Assembly: GCF_014645835.1 (NCBI RefSeq)
Contig: NZ_BMMM01000008.1
Location: 1 to 64,000, forward strand
DNA: 64,000 nucleotides
Source of the DNA: Streptomyces albiflavescens
GTDB lineage: Bacteria; Actinomycetota; Actinomycetes; Streptomycetales; Streptomycetaceae
Direction of reading: 5' to 3'
This document shows, piece after piece, positions 1 to 8,455 of the stretch (its first letter is position 1; each line of letters starts with the position of its first letter). The translations under genes and the position numbers were made by a program. A model generated the notes under the pieces. It was not told the DNA's origin and searched no databases. It saw only the letters and a list, made by a program, of their open reading frames with translations.

Positions 1-88
1 ACCCCCATCGAGGACTTCCGCCCGGCACGCCGAGAGCACGCACCGAACGCCGCTCCTTCTTCCACGCAGATCCATCAGAAACCCCCTA
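1..88. repeat. Right-hand end of a CTAG-ended inverted-repeat element (partial copy)
   Basis: These bases are nearly identical to 29180-29267: the same run from the acccccatcgagg start through the agagcacgcaccgaacgccg block to the terminal tccatcagaaacccccta. In the complete copy (29064-29268) this is the right half, ending in a 28-bp terminal inverted repeat. The left half lies outside the window. The terminal cta at 86-88 is, on the minus strand, the TAG stop codon of the adjoining gene. The two copies differ at a few sites (ccacgcag against ccacggag; catcag against caccag). Confidence 0.85.
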
Positions 89-814
89 CGGCAAGCGCCG
101 GGCCGCCTCGTACTGAACCAACCCCTCTGCCACCAACTCACGGTTGGACATCGCCCGCTCCCCGTCCGGCAGGACGAGCGTGTCCTCCAGGCCGATCCGG
201 GTGGCGAGCCCCAGCCGCCCCGCCAGTCGCAGCACCGGCCAGGTGCCGCCCTCCATGCCGTGCAGCAGGACGGGACGGCCGTGGTGCGTTCCGAGGTCGG
301 CGAGGAGAGCGCGGGCCGACTCCTGGGCCGTCCGGGGTGAGGCGTCCATGACCTCGGCCAGGACCCGCAGTACCCGGGGCGCGAGCGGTGACGCGGCGAA
401 CCGCGCGGCGCCCTCGGTGCTGGACCAGATGCCCGCCTCCACACCGATCCCTCGGTCGAGGAGCGCCGCCGTTACTTCCTCGGCGCCCGGCTCATGCCAG
501 TTGACCGAGGCGTGGTCGGGCAGGACAGTCCAGGAACGCACGCGCTCGACGCGGGCGGCGGGATCCGGCTCGGCCCATGCGCCGGTGGTCACGCCGACGG
601 GGACGCTCACCCGCGCCCGTATCGCTTCGAGCGTCGCCGTGACCGCCTTCGACGACAAGGTGTCCTGCCCGCAGGGGGACTTGGGATGGACATGGATGTC
701 GGACGCGCCGGCCGAGACGGCGTCGGCCGCGGACTGGGCCATCGCGGCGGGTGACATCGGCACGACGGCGCCATCCGCCGTCCCGCGGGCTCCGTTCACA
801 CAGACCTGCACCAT
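86..814 (-). CDS. 3-keto-5-aminohexanoate cleavage (BKACE/DUF849) family protein
   Basis: This is a 242-residue TIM-barrel protein of the BKACE family. Known members condense acetyl-CoA with beta-keto acids and cleave them to acetoacetate and a CoA ester, with a bound divalent metal. Visible hallmarks are the N-terminal VQVCVNGARG strand, the metal-site motif DIHVHPKSPCG near residue 40 (His-x-His), the GMEGGTWP loop near 187 and the RIGLEDTL segment near 208. It is at the short end for the family (usually 270-310 residues), so the substrate cannot be inferred. The ATG at 812-814 gives a family-typical N terminus. The TAG stop lies inside the terminal inverted repeat of the repeat element at 1-88. 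The upstream neighbour at 964-1566 is on the same strand, 149 bp away, so co-transcription is uncertain. Confidence 0.85.
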   Translation of the reverse strand: MVQVCVNGARGTADGAVVPMSPAAMAQSAADAVSAGASDIHVHPKSPCGQDTLSSKAVTATLEAIRARVSVPVGVTTGAWAEPDPAARVERVRSWTVLPDHASVNWHEPGAEEVTAALLDRGIGVEAGIWSSTEGAARFAASPLAPRVLRVLAEVMDASPRTAQESARALLADLGTHHGRPVLLHGMEGGTWPVLRLAGRLGLATRIGLEDTLVLPDGERAMSNRELVAEGLVQYEAARRLP

Positions 815-928
815 GCCTCGATGGTGCCAGGTGCCACCGACAACCAGGCGGGAGCGACCGGACGAGCGATCGGACGAGCGGCCGCGCGGGTGGCCGTGCA
901 GGGGTCAGGGCACCGTGGGCACCCGCAC

Positions 929-956
929 GGGGGTGCGGCACCGTGGGCGCACCCCC
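929..956. terminator. Hairpin between the zinc-ribbon gene and the BKACE gene
   Basis: A perfect 9-bp stem (gggggtgcg at 929-937 with cgcaccccc at 948-956) sits immediately 3' of the minus-strand gene ending at 964. There is no U tract, as is common in Streptomyces terminators. A short direct repeat, caccgtgggc, occurs at 911-920 and 940-949. Confidence 0.5.
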
Positions 957-963
957 GTCGTGC

Positions 964-1566
964 TCACGCCGATACGAGCAACCGTCCGCGCTTGGCCTCC
1001 GCCAGCGCCTCGGGCGTCAGAACGGGGCGGGGCACCACGATTCCGCAACGGGCGCACACCGGACCCGACGACGGTTCGTGGGCCAGGTCGTACTTCCATG
1101 TGAGGCGCTCCCCGGCGCACACGGGGCAGACCGTGCCCGGCTCGCGCTCCAGCGCGGCAATCAGCCGGCGCAGCGCCTCGGTCAGTGGTTCACGGGGGTG
1201 GATCCTCGGGTCGTCGCACCACGCGACCCCGAAGCCGCCCCAGGTCAGCCGGTGCCAGTCGTCCACACTGCCCGGGCTGCGCAGCCCGTCGTGCTTCTCC
1301 TTCTTGCGACGCTGGGCGAACTCGGCTTCGTAGGCGAGCCAGACGGAGCGGGCTTCCTCCAACTCATCCAGTGCGGCCACGAGCCGCGCTGGATCGGGGG
1401 ACCGGTCCTCGGGACCGAACCCGGCCCGGGAGCACAGGTGGTCCCAGGTCGCCCGATGCCCGTAAGGGGCGAACTTCTCAAGGCACTTGCGCAGTGAGTA
1501 GCGCCGCAGTGCCAGATCGCACCTCGGATCTCGCACCTGTCTCGCCAGACTCCGGAAACCGGCCAT
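964..1566 (-). CDS. Hypothetical zinc-ribbon protein
   Basis: This encodes 200 residues and I do not recognise a named family. The N-terminal half is basic and helical (residues 1-110, with EEARSVWLAYEAEFAQRRKKEK). The centre has a Trp-rich stretch (DDWHRLTWGGFGVAWCDD). Near residues 148-175 there is a Cys4 zinc-ribbon-like pair, CPVC and CARC, about 25 residues apart. No signal peptide or membrane segment is present, so a cytoplasmic protein is likely. The reading frame has strongly GC-biased third positions along its length, which supports coding. The start ATG at 1564-1566 is the first in the frame with a plausible upstream purine stretch. Function is unknown; a nucleic-acid or protein-binding role would be typical for a ribbon but is only a guess. 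Confidence 0.7.
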   Translation of the reverse strand: MAGFRSLARQVRDPRCDLALRRYSLRKCLEKFAPYGHRATWDHLCSRAGFGPEDRSPDPARLVAALDELEEARSVWLAYEAEFAQRRKKEKHDGLRSPGSVDDWHRLTWGGFGVAWCDDPRIHPREPLTEALRRLIAALEREPGTVCPVCAGERLTWKYDLAHEPSSGPVCARCGIVVPRPVLTPEALAEAKRGRLLVSA

Positions 1567-1851
1567 CGCCCTGCACCTCCGTCACACCTGCACCTGAACT
1601 TCGGTCACTTCGGCGTCGTCGTACGGACGTCGCCGAATAGACGTATCGACAAGCGATTCGGCTCCATCCATTTTTCGATGACCGCCATAAGCCACCCGCC
1701 GAGTTGCCCCCCGGCCTACCTCCCGCCGCTGTCAGCCGCCTGTCGACGGCGCTGTCCGGACGCGATGAATGCCAAAAACTGACGCATGTTCATCTTCAAA
1801 CTCGGGGATACCGGCGGTAACGTCCGGCCCACCCCTTCGGGAGGAGCTGCC
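1567..1851. other. Divergent intergenic region upstream of the penicillin acylase gene
   Basis: This 285-bp region separates two divergent genes and is less GC-rich than its surroundings (for example catttttcgatgaccgcc around 1669-1686). It must hold both promoters, but I see no confident -10/-35 pair or operator. The in-frame upstream ATG at 1786 would add 22 residues lacking signal-peptide character and is rejected as the start. Confidence 0.5.
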
Positions 1852-4638
1852 ATGCCACGGCGCACCCCACGCACCGCGCTCGACAGACTGAGAACTCCCC
1901 GCAGATTCCCCAAGTTCCTCAAGGCCGCATCCGTATGCGTGCTCATTGCCGGTCTTTTGTCACCGCTTTCCCAGGCGGCGGCCGCCGACACGTCGGTCAC
2001 GGCCGCCGCGAACGACTACTGCGGCGGCCAGTGTTCCGACATTCTCCCGCCCGGTGAGAACGGCAACGCGACCCTCGCCCAGATCCTCCTCAACCAGGCC
2101 TTCGGCACCCAGCCGGACCACGCCGAGGACCAGCTCGCCCCCTACGGCAACCTGGCCTCCGGCTACTCCACGCTGACCGACAGCAAGATCAACGACTTCT
2201 TCAACGACGCGTCCTTCGGGGTCGCTTCGGGCCAGGTCGCCTCGACCGCCAAGCCGCGCAGTGACGTGACGATCGTCCGCGACAAGAAGACGGGCGTTCC
2301 GCACATCACGGGCACGACCCGGTACGGCACCGAGTACGGCGCCGGGTACGCCGCCGCCCAGGACCGGCTGTGGCTGATGGACGTCTTCCGGCACGTCGGG
2401 CGCGGCCAGCTGACCACCTTCGCGGGCGGCGCGGCGTCCAACCAGGGCCTCGAGCAGGAGTTCTGGCGCAACGCGCCCTACACCGAGGCCGATCTGCAGG
2501 CCCAGATCGACAACGCCATCGCCGGCAACGGCGCACGCGGTCAGCAGGCCCTGGCCGACGCCAACGCCTACATCGACGGCATCAACGCCTACATCGACGC
2601 CTCCGACAGCGGCCGCTACTTCCCCGGCGAGTACGTCCTGACCGGCCACAAGGACTCCATCACCAACGCCGGCACCATCGACCACTTCAAGCTCACCGAC
2701 CTGGTGGCGCTGGCCTCCGTCATCGGCGCGCTCTTCGGCTCCGGAGGCGGCGGCGAGGTCAACAACGCCATCTCGCTGCTCGCCGCCCAGTCCAAGTACG
2801 GTGTGACCGAGGGCACCAAGCTCTGGGAGTCCTTCCGTGAGCGCAACGACCCCGAGGCCGCCCTCACCGTCCACGACGGCGAGAGTTTCCCGTACGCCTC
2901 GAAGCCCGAATCCCCGCAGGGCGAGGCCCTGCCCGACGCCGGTTCGGTGACCCAGGAGCAGCTGGTCTACGACCGTACGGGCGGCGCCGCCACCTCCACC
3001 GCCACCAGCGCCTCTGCCACGGCGGCCACCACCTCCCTCACCTCGGCCAAGCGCGGCATGTCCAACGCCCTCGTGGTGAGCGGCAAGTACACCGCCAGCG
3101 GCCACCCGATCGCCGTCTTCGGTCCGCAGACCGGCTACTTCGCGCCACAGCTGCTCATGCTCCAGGAGATCCAGGGCCCGGGAATCAGCGCCCGCGGCGC
3201 CTCCTTCGCGGGTCTGAGCATGTACGTCGAACTCGGCCGCGGCCAGGACTACTCCTGGAGCGCGACGACCTCCGGCCAGGACATCATCGACACCTACGCC
3301 GTCGAGCTGTGCCAGGACGACTACCACTACCTGTACCACGGCACCTGCACGGCCATGGACAAGGTCGAGCGGACCAACTCGTGGAAGCCGACCGTCGCCG
3401 ACGGCACCGCCGCGGGCTCGTACCGGATGCAGGTCTACCGGACCAAGTACGGTCCGGTGGAGTACCGCGCGACCGTCGGCGGCAAGAAGGTCGCGTACAC
3501 CACCCTGCGCTCTTCCTTCATGCACGAGGCCGACTCGATCATCGGCTTCCAGATGCTCAACGACCCGGACTACGTCAAGAGCCCGGCGACCTTCCAGAGC
3601 GCGGTGCAGCACATCAACTACACCTTCAACTGGTTCTATGCCGATTCCTCGCACACCGCGTACTACAACAGCGGTGACAACCCGGTGCGGGCCACCGGTG
3701 TCGACGCCGAGTTCCCGGTGTGGGCGCAGGCGGCGTACGAGTGGAAGAACTGGAACCCGACGACGAACACCGCCGACTACACGTCGGCGTCCGCCCACCC
3801 CAACTCCGTCGACCAGGACTACTACATCTCCTGGAACAACAAGCAGGCCAAGGACTACACGACAGCCTCCTGGGGTGACGGCTCGGTCCACCGCGGCAAC
3901 CTGCTCGAAGACCGGGTGAAGAAGCTGGTCGCGGCGGGTGGTGTCACCAGGTCCGCGCTGGTGAAGGCCATGGCCGACGCGGCGCTCGCCGACCTCCGGG
4001 CCGAGGACGTACTGCCCGACCTGCTGAAGGTCGTCAACAGCTCGACGGTCACGGACCCGACGGCCGCGGCGGCCGTCGGCAAGCTGTCCGCGTGGGTGAC
4101 CGCGGGTGCCAAGCGGACCGAGACCTCGTCCGGATCTCACACCTATGCCGATGCCGAGGCGATCCGCATTCTGGACGCCTGGTGGCCGCTGCTGGTGAAG
4201 GCGGAGTTCCAGCCGGGGCTCGGCAGCGATCTGTACACCGCGTTCGGCAACAACCTCCCCATCGACGAGTCGCCGTCGGCGGCGCACGGCCCGACCGGCT
4301 CGCACGCCGGAAGCTCCTTCCAGTACGGCTGGTGGAGCTATGTCGACAAGGACATCCGGGCGGTCCTCGGGGAGTCGGTGCAGGGTGGTCTCTCGCAGAA
4401 GTACTGCGGCGGCGGCAGCCTCAGCGCCTGCCGGGACACCCTGATCAGCACGCTCAAGGAGGCGGCCGGCAAGACCGCGTCCGACGTCTACCCCGGCGAC
4501 GACCAGTGCTCGGCGGGCGACCAGTGGTGCGCCGACTCGATCGTCCAGCGGACGCTCGGCGGCATCAAACACGGCAAGATCAGCTGGCAGAACCGGCCGA
4601 CCTATCAGCAGGTGGTGGAGTACACGTCGCATCGGTGA
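1852..4638 (+). CDS. Secreted penicillin acylase family protein (Ntn hydrolase)
   Basis: A 928-residue exported amidase of the penicillin/acyl-homoserine-lactone acylase family (peptidase S45), which hydrolyses amide bonds of N-acylated substrates such as AHLs, cyclic lipopeptides or beta-lactams. The start at ATG 1852 is chosen because GGGAGGAG precedes it and the N terminus then forms a signal peptide: an Arg-rich n-region, the hydrophobic AASVCVLIAGLLSPLS, and an AAAA cleavage zone near residue 45. The precursor has the expected alpha-spacer-beta order. The presumed autocatalytic site is GMSNALVVSG, placing the N-terminal nucleophile Ser at about residue 404 (codon 3061-3063). A low-complexity Ala/Thr/Ser stretch just before it is probably the excised linker. 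TRYGTEYGAGYAAAQDRLW near 185 is the usual alpha-subunit motif. The substrate is unknown. It stands alone, divergent from 964-1566. Confidence 0.9.
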   Translation: MPRRTPRTALDRLRTPRRFPKFLKAASVCVLIAGLLSPLSQAAAADTSVTAAANDYCGGQCSDILPPGENGNATLAQILLNQAFGTQPDHAEDQLAPYGNLASGYSTLTDSKINDFFNDASFGVASGQVASTAKPRSDVTIVRDKKTGVPHITGTTRYGTEYGAGYAAAQDRLWLMDVFRHVGRGQLTTFAGGAASNQGLEQEFWRNAPYTEADLQAQIDNAIAGNGARGQQALADANAYIDGINAYIDASDSGRYFPGEYVLTGHKDSITNAGTIDHFKLTDLVALASVIGALFGSGGGGEVNNAISLLAAQSKYGVTEGTKLWESFRERNDPEAALTVHDGESFPYASKPESPQGEALPDAGSVTQEQLVYDRTGGAATSTATSASATAATTSLTSAKRGMSNALVVSGKYTASGHPIAVFGPQTGYFAPQLLMLQEIQGPGISARGASFAGLSMYVELGRGQDYSWSATTSGQDIIDTYAVELCQDDYHYLYHGTCTAMDKVERTNSWKPTVADGTAAGSYRMQVYRTKYGPVEYRATVGGKKVAYTTLRSSFMHEADSIIGFQMLNDPDYVKSPATFQSAVQHINYTFNWFYADSSHTAYYNSGDNPVRATGVDAEFPVWAQAAYEWKNWNPTTNTADYTSASAHPNSVDQDYYISWNNKQAKDYTTASWGDGSVHRGNLLEDRVKKLVAAGGVTRSALVKAMADAALADLRAEDVLPDLLKVVNSSTVTDPTAAAAVGKLSAWVTAGAKRTETSSGSHTYADAEAIRILDAWWPLLVKAEFQPGLGSDLYTAFGNNLPIDESPSAAHGPTGSHAGSSFQYGWWSYVDKDIRAVLGESVQGGLSQKYCGGGSLSACRDTLISTLKEAAGKTASDVYPGDDQCSAGDQWCADSIVQRTLGGIKHGKISWQNRPTYQQVVEYTSHR

Positions 4639-4653
4639 CGGTGTCCATGGGTG

Positions 4654-4822
4654 TTGGCCAACGGGCGTTTTACCTACGCCTGTTGGTCAACACTCGTTGG
4701 CCAACGCCGGTTGGTCAATATCGGACGGCCGCCGCTGAGTGGTCAACATCGGTTGGCCAACATCAGATGGCCAACATGGGTTGGCCAACACCAGATGGCC
4801 AACGCCCGTTGGCCGCGGGTCA
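4654..4822. repeat. 14-bp palindromic tandem repeat array
   Basis: Starting at 4683, units recur exactly every 14 bp (4683, 4697, 4711, 4725, 4739, 4753, 4767, 4781, 4795, 4809). Two more degenerate units occur upstream (about 4654 and 4669). The consensus is TTGGCCAACATCGG, with variants TTGGTCAAC and ATGGCCAAC. Each good unit carries the 8-bp palindrome TTGGCCAA, so the array is a ladder of evenly phased dyads. It fills almost the whole gap between the convergent penicillin acylase (ends 4638) and hydrolase (ends 4820) genes. The 14-bp period is not a multiple of three, so it is unlikely to be coding. Confidence 0.9.
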
Positions 4823-6142
4823 CTGAATGCGGCCCGCCGCCAGCACCACCCGCGCCAGTTCCCGGTGGCAGATGTCGCTGTGGGCCCCGGACGGGGGACC
4901 GCCGCGCTTGACCACCGCCGCGGCGTCGATGTTCACGCATCCCGACGTCGGCAGCCGTGTGCTCAGGGCGTCGGCGAGCGTGTACGACTTCGTGCCCGCC
5001 ACCGCCTGCACCCCGTCGTGGCCCATCGCACCCCACTTGGCGCCCAGGGCACGGCCGATGTCGAAGCCCGCGGCGACCGTCCGGGAGTCGCCCGCCATCC
5101 GCGAGGCCAGCGGATAGATCGTGCCGAGCGCCGAGTCGAAGTGGGAGTAGCAGCACACCAGGGGACCGTCGATGCGGTTCTGCTGGCCGTCCAGCACACC
5201 GCTTGCCCTTGCGTCGTGCGGCAGCCGCGCCGCGAACGCGTAGTGCGAGAAGGCCCCCTGGAGCAGCGTCACCGACTTCACGGTGCGCACGCCCTCGGGC
5301 AGTCCGCGCAGGGCGAAGGAGACCAGGCGCCCGCCGAAGCTGTGCCCGACGAGATGCACGCGCACATCGGGCGCCGCCTCGGCGAGTTGCCCGATCGCGC
5401 GCCCGAGCCCGCGCTCACCGACCGTGCCGGCGCGCCGCTTCATCGCGTAGTACGTGGCCTGGCGCAGCAGTTCGTGCGCGCCGTCCCACAGCCGTGGCAG
5501 CGCGAACGAGGCGGCGCCGGGTGTCTCCGCCTCCGCCAGCGCCTGCGCGAACTCGCCGCAGACCGTCGCCGTGTCCCCGAAGAGCATTTCGGGGTCGCTC
5601 TCCGGCACTCCCTCCGCCAGCGTGTCCGCGGTGAAGGCGGCCTGCGGCCCCTGCGGCCGGACCTCCACGAGCAGTCGTACGAGACGTCCGAACTCCTCCA
5701 GCGAGGCGCCCTCGTCGGGCTGTTGGTCCAGCAGCCGCGCGATCTGCTCGACCACCGTTGCGCGGCCCGGGAACACCTCCAGGAGCGCGTGCCGGGTGTT
5801 CTTGTCGAGTACGGGCCGAGCGGTCGCGGCGACGTCGGTGCCCACCGCCGCCGGGAAGTCGGGGATGGGCTCGTCCGAGAACCGCATCGAGGGCCACACC
5901 ACGCCCACGTATCCCAGGCGAGCGGTCGGCGCGAGCCCCGGGACGGGCTCGAAGAAGCGGCTGTAGAGCCGGGTGGCACCCGAGCGGTCGTTGTTCCAGC
6001 CGTGCGCGAAGACGACCAGGTCACGGACCTTGCGCCGCGGTACCTCCTGCAGCAGCCGGTCCCGTTCCCGGCCGTCGACGTCCCCGTCCGCGTCGAAGGT
6101 GAGCTCCCAGTAGGGAGAAACACTCACTGCTGGATCGGCCAT
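4820..6142 (-). CDS. Alpha/beta hydrolase-fold protein
   Basis: A 440-residue cytoplasmic protein with an alpha/beta hydrolase core. Strand and turn features include DLVVFAHGWNND near residue 41, where the HGW turn is typical of the oxyanion region, and the nucleophile elbow VHLVGHSFGGRL near residue 265 (G-H-S-F-G), with Ser as the presumed nucleophile. A later CYSHFDSALG and GHDG segment could carry the catalytic acid and His. Similar Streptomyces proteins are often labelled serine-threonine protein kinase in databases, but no kinase motif is visible. No signal peptide is present. The gene stands alone, convergent with the penicillin acylase gene and ending at the 14-bp repeat array. The substrate is unknown. 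Confidence 0.75.
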   Translation of the reverse strand: MADPAVSVSPYWELTFDADGDVDGRERDRLLQEVPRRKVRDLVVFAHGWNNDRSGATRLYSRFFEPVPGLAPTARLGYVGVVWPSMRFSDEPIPDFPAAVGTDVAATARPVLDKNTRHALLEVFPGRATVVEQIARLLDQQPDEGASLEEFGRLVRLLVEVRPQGPQAAFTADTLAEGVPESDPEMLFGDTATVCGEFAQALAEAETPGAASFALPRLWDGAHELLRQATYYAMKRRAGTVGERGLGRAIGQLAEAAPDVRVHLVGHSFGGRLVSFALRGLPEGVRTVKSVTLLQGAFSHYAFAARLPHDARASGVLDGQQNRIDGPLVCCYSHFDSALGTIYPLASRMAGDSRTVAAGFDIGRALGAKWGAMGHDGVQAVAGTKSYTLADALSTRLPTSGCVNIDAAAVVKRGGPPSGAHSDICHRELARVVLAAGRIQ

Positions 6143-6235
6143 GACAAGCCCCCTCGTCCCCCATGGGCGGTGCGATCTGGGCGCATCGTCCTACCGGTGG
6201 CGAAGGTTGGCCATACGTCACGACTCATCCGTAAC

Positions 6236-7474
6236 TCAGCCGTAGAGGAGGTACTCCTTCCGGACGCGCTGGAATGCCTTCAGTTCGTCCTGCCAGGCCG
6301 CCACGACCTCGTCGGCCGTCGCCCCCGCGTCGATCATCGTGCGCACCTGCGTCGAGCCGGTCAGCTTGTCGATCCAGTTGTCGGAGCGCCAAGCGAAGCC
6401 GCTCCAGACCTTCTTGGCGGTGACGAGGAGGGCGATGCCTGTGCGTACCGGGTCGTACGCCGCCCGGTCGTGCACATGGATCTGCACGCCCCCGATGGTC
6501 TTGCCCTGGAACTTGGAGAAGGTGGGAGCGAAGTACGCCTCCCTGAAGTGCACGCCGGGCAGGCCCAGTCGACCGGCTTCGAGGGCCCAGTGTCCGTCGA
6601 TGCCGTCCGCTCCGAGCAGTTCGAACGGACGGGTCGTGCCGCGCCCCTCCGACAGATTCGTCCCCTCGAAGAGGCAGGTCCCCGAGTACACCAGGGCGGT
6701 GTCCGCCGTCGGCATGTTCGGGCTCGGCGGCACCCAGGGGAGTCCGGAGGCGTCGTAGAACTCCGAGCGCTTCCAGCCCGACATCAGTACGGTGTCCAGC
6801 GCCACCGGCGCGGCCAGGAACTCCCCGTTGAACAGCCGCGCCAGTTCCGCCACCGTCATCCCGTGCGCCTGCGCGATCGGCTGCCGTCCGACGAAGCTCG
6901 CGAACTCCTTGTGCAGGACGGGACCTTGGGCCGCCCGCCCGGTCACCGGGTTCGGCCGGTCGAGCACCACGAAGTGCTTGCCCGCGAGCTGGGCCGCCTC
7001 CATGCAGTCGTACAGCGTCCAGATGTACGTGTAGAAGCGCGCGCCCACGTCCTGGATGTCGAAGACGACGGTGTCCACGCCGGAGGCGGTGAAGATGTCG
7101 GCGAGCGGTTGCCCGCTCTTCAGGTAGGTGTCGTAGACGGGCAGCCCCGTCGCCGGGTCGTCGTAGCGGCCCTCCGAGCCGCCCGCCTGGGCGGTGCCGC
7201 GGAAGCCGTGCTCGGGGCCGAAGACGGCGACCAGGTTCACGCGGTCGTCGGCGTGCATGACATCGACGATGTGGCGTACGTCTCTGGTGATGCCCGTGGG
7301 GTTCGTGACGATGCCGATCCGCCGGCCGCCGAGTGTGGCGTAGCCGTCCGCCTGGAGGCGCTCGAAGCCGGTGCGGAGGCTGTGGCCGCGCTGCTCGGCC
7401 ACTGTCGCCGCCAGCGGTGTCAGTGCCGTTGCGGCGGTGCCCGCGGCGAGCAGTGTGCGTCTCGACATGCGCAT
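6236..7474 (-). CDS. Exported DUF1343 / NamZ-like exo-beta-N-acetylmuramidase
   Basis: A 412-residue protein of the DUF1343 family, whose characterised member NamZ removes non-reducing-end N-acetylmuramic acid from peptidoglycan fragments. The start at 7474 is preceded by GGAGGT at 6-bp spacing and gives an export signal with a twin-arginine look (MRMSRRTLLAAG, then an Ala-rich hydrophobic core to about residue 28). Family motifs are GIVTNPTGI (near 52), FGPEHGFRG (near 80), DIQDVGARFYTY (near 134), DRPNPVTGR (near 165) and EGTNLSEGRGTTRPFE (near 245). The longer in-frame extension upstream to 7615 has no signal-peptide logic and overlaps the promoter region of the divergent SDR gene. Its likely role is cell-wall turnover and muropeptide recycling outside the membrane. 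Confidence 0.88.
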   Translation of the reverse strand: MRMSRRTLLAAGTAATALTPLAATVAEQRGHSLRTGFERLQADGYATLGGRRIGIVTNPTGITRDVRHIVDVMHADDRVNLVAVFGPEHGFRGTAQAGGSEGRYDDPATGLPVYDTYLKSGQPLADIFTASGVDTVVFDIQDVGARFYTYIWTLYDCMEAAQLAGKHFVVLDRPNPVTGRAAQGPVLHKEFASFVGRQPIAQAHGMTVAELARLFNGEFLAAPVALDTVLMSGWKRSEFYDASGLPWVPPSPNMPTADTALVYSGTCLFEGTNLSEGRGTTRPFELLGADGIDGHWALEAGRLGLPGVHFREAYFAPTFSKFQGKTIGGVQIHVHDRAAYDPVRTGIALLVTAKKVWSGFAWRSDNWIDKLTGSTQVRTMIDAGATADEVVAAWQDELKAFQRVRKEYLLYG

Positions 7475-7573
7475 GGTGTGACCTCCGTGATCGCGGAACG
7501 GTGACAAAGGCACGCTAGGCGCTCCCGCCGGAAGTTCGTAGGCTGCGCGTCGGACCTGGCCTGTCGCGAGGTT

Positions 7574-7593
7574 CCCCGCGCCCCTGCGCGGGG
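7574..7593. repeat. Streptomyces-type ttccccgcgcccct hairpin fragment
   Basis: CCCCGCG (7574-7580) pairs with CGCGGGG (7587-7593). The surrounding ggttccccgcgcccct resembles the arm of the longer hairpin at 10781-10830, so it looks like a degenerate copy of the same dispersed repeat. It lies in the divergent promoter region between the namZ-like and SDR genes. Confidence 0.5.
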
Positions 7594-7632
7594 CTCCCGC
7601 TCTGGGCTCGGTCACCCTTCCCTAGCTACATA

Positions 7633-7644
7633 CCGACTGGTTAG
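7633..7644. promoter_or_regulatory. TetR-type operator, site A
   Basis: The sequence ccgac-tg-gttag is an imperfect dyad 47 bp upstream of the SDR start codon. Read on the minus strand it is taaccagtcggtatg, matching sites at 13250 and 18170 over the core ACCAGTCGG plus ATG at fixed spacing. Its position suggests repression of the SDR-synthetase-TetR operon by the encoded TetR protein. This is inferred from motif sharing only. Confidence 0.6.
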
Positions 7645-7690
7645 TCTGACGTTGGAGCAGAGCCGATTCGCGTCGCGTCGAAGGAGACCG

Positions 7691-8455
7691 ATGGTGGAAG
7701 CCGTGCAGGATGCCGGAGTGGTCGTCACCGGAGCGGGAGGCGGTATCGGGGCCGCACTGGCCCGCCGCTTCGCGGCCGAGGGGGCCAGGGTCGTCGTCAA
7801 TGACCTGGACGCCGCCAAGGCCAGGGCCGTGGCCGACGAGATCGGCGGCATCGCGGTTCCGGGCGACGCGTCGGCGATCGTGGCCGAGGCCCGGGATGCC
7901 CTGGGCGGCAGGGTGGACGTGTACTGCGCGAACGCCGGCGTCGCCTCCGGCGGCTCGGAGGCGGCCGCCGAGAACGTCTGGGCGCTCGCCTGGGACGTCA
8001 ACGTGATGGCGCACGTCCGCGCGGCCCAGGAGCTGCTTCCGGCCTGGCTGGAGCGCGGCAGCGGCCGCTTCGTCTCCACCGTCTCGGCGGCCGGACTGCT
8101 CACCATGATCGGTGCCGCGCCCTACAGCGTCACCAAGCACGGCGCGTACGCCTTCGCCGAGTGGCTGTCGCTGACGTACCGTCACCGGGGCCTCAAGGTC
8201 CACGCGATCTGTCCGCAGGGCGTGCGGACCGACATGCTCGACGCCACCGGCAGCGCGGGCGACCTCGTTCTCCAGCCGACCGCCATCGAGCCCGAGGACG
8301 TCGCCGACGCGCTCTTCAAGGGGATCGAGGAGGACCGCTTCCTGATCCTGCCGCACCCCGAGGTCGCCGGGTACTACCAGGTGCGGGCCGCCGAGCCCGA
8401 CCGCTGGCTGAGCAATATGAACCACATCCAGCAGAAGTGGGAGGCGGGCCGGTGA
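7691..8455 (+). CDS. SDR family oxidoreductase
   Basis: A 254-residue short-chain dehydrogenase. The start ATG at 7691 follows AAGGAG closely, whereas an upstream in-frame ATG at 7652 lacks one and would overlap the operator region. The Rossmann motif TGAGGGIG lies near residue 12, a NAG motif (YCANAGVASGG) near 80, and the catalytic Ser and Tyr-x-x-x-Lys in STVSAAGLL and YSVTKHGA near 130-150. It overlaps the acyl-CoA synthetase gene by 4 bp (GTGA), so the two are translationally coupled, with a TetR gene following. In the described levulinate (lva) pathway an SDR, an acyl-CoA synthetase, an acyl-CoA dehydrogenase and a phosphotransferase act together, and the same four families occur here within 6 kb. 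The substrate is otherwise unknown. Confidence 0.88.
   Translation: MVEAVQDAGVVVTGAGGGIGAALARRFAAEGARVVVNDLDAAKARAVADEIGGIAVPGDASAIVAEARDALGGRVDVYCANAGVASGGSEAAAENVWALAWDVNVMAHVRAAQELLPAWLERGSGRFVSTVSAAGLLTMIGAAPYSVTKHGAYAFAEWLSLTYRHRGLKVHAICPQGVRTDMLDATGSAGDLVLQPTAIEPEDVADALFKGIEEDRFLILPHPEVAGYYQVRAAEPDRWLSNMNHIQQKWEAGR

Noticed and set aside
1960..4632. 890-codon open frame antisense to the penicillin acylase gene
   Set aside because: GC-rich codon bias on the sense strand leaves the antisense frame open. Its translation is Val/Gly/Arg/Leu-rich with no family motifs.
4654..4822. CRISPR array
   Set aside because: The period is 14 bp with no spacers, far too short; no cas genes are present.
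4739..7504. 921-codon plus-strand frame covering the hydrolase and NamZ-like genes
   Set aside because: It runs antisense through two genes with clear motifs and begins inside the 14-bp repeat array.
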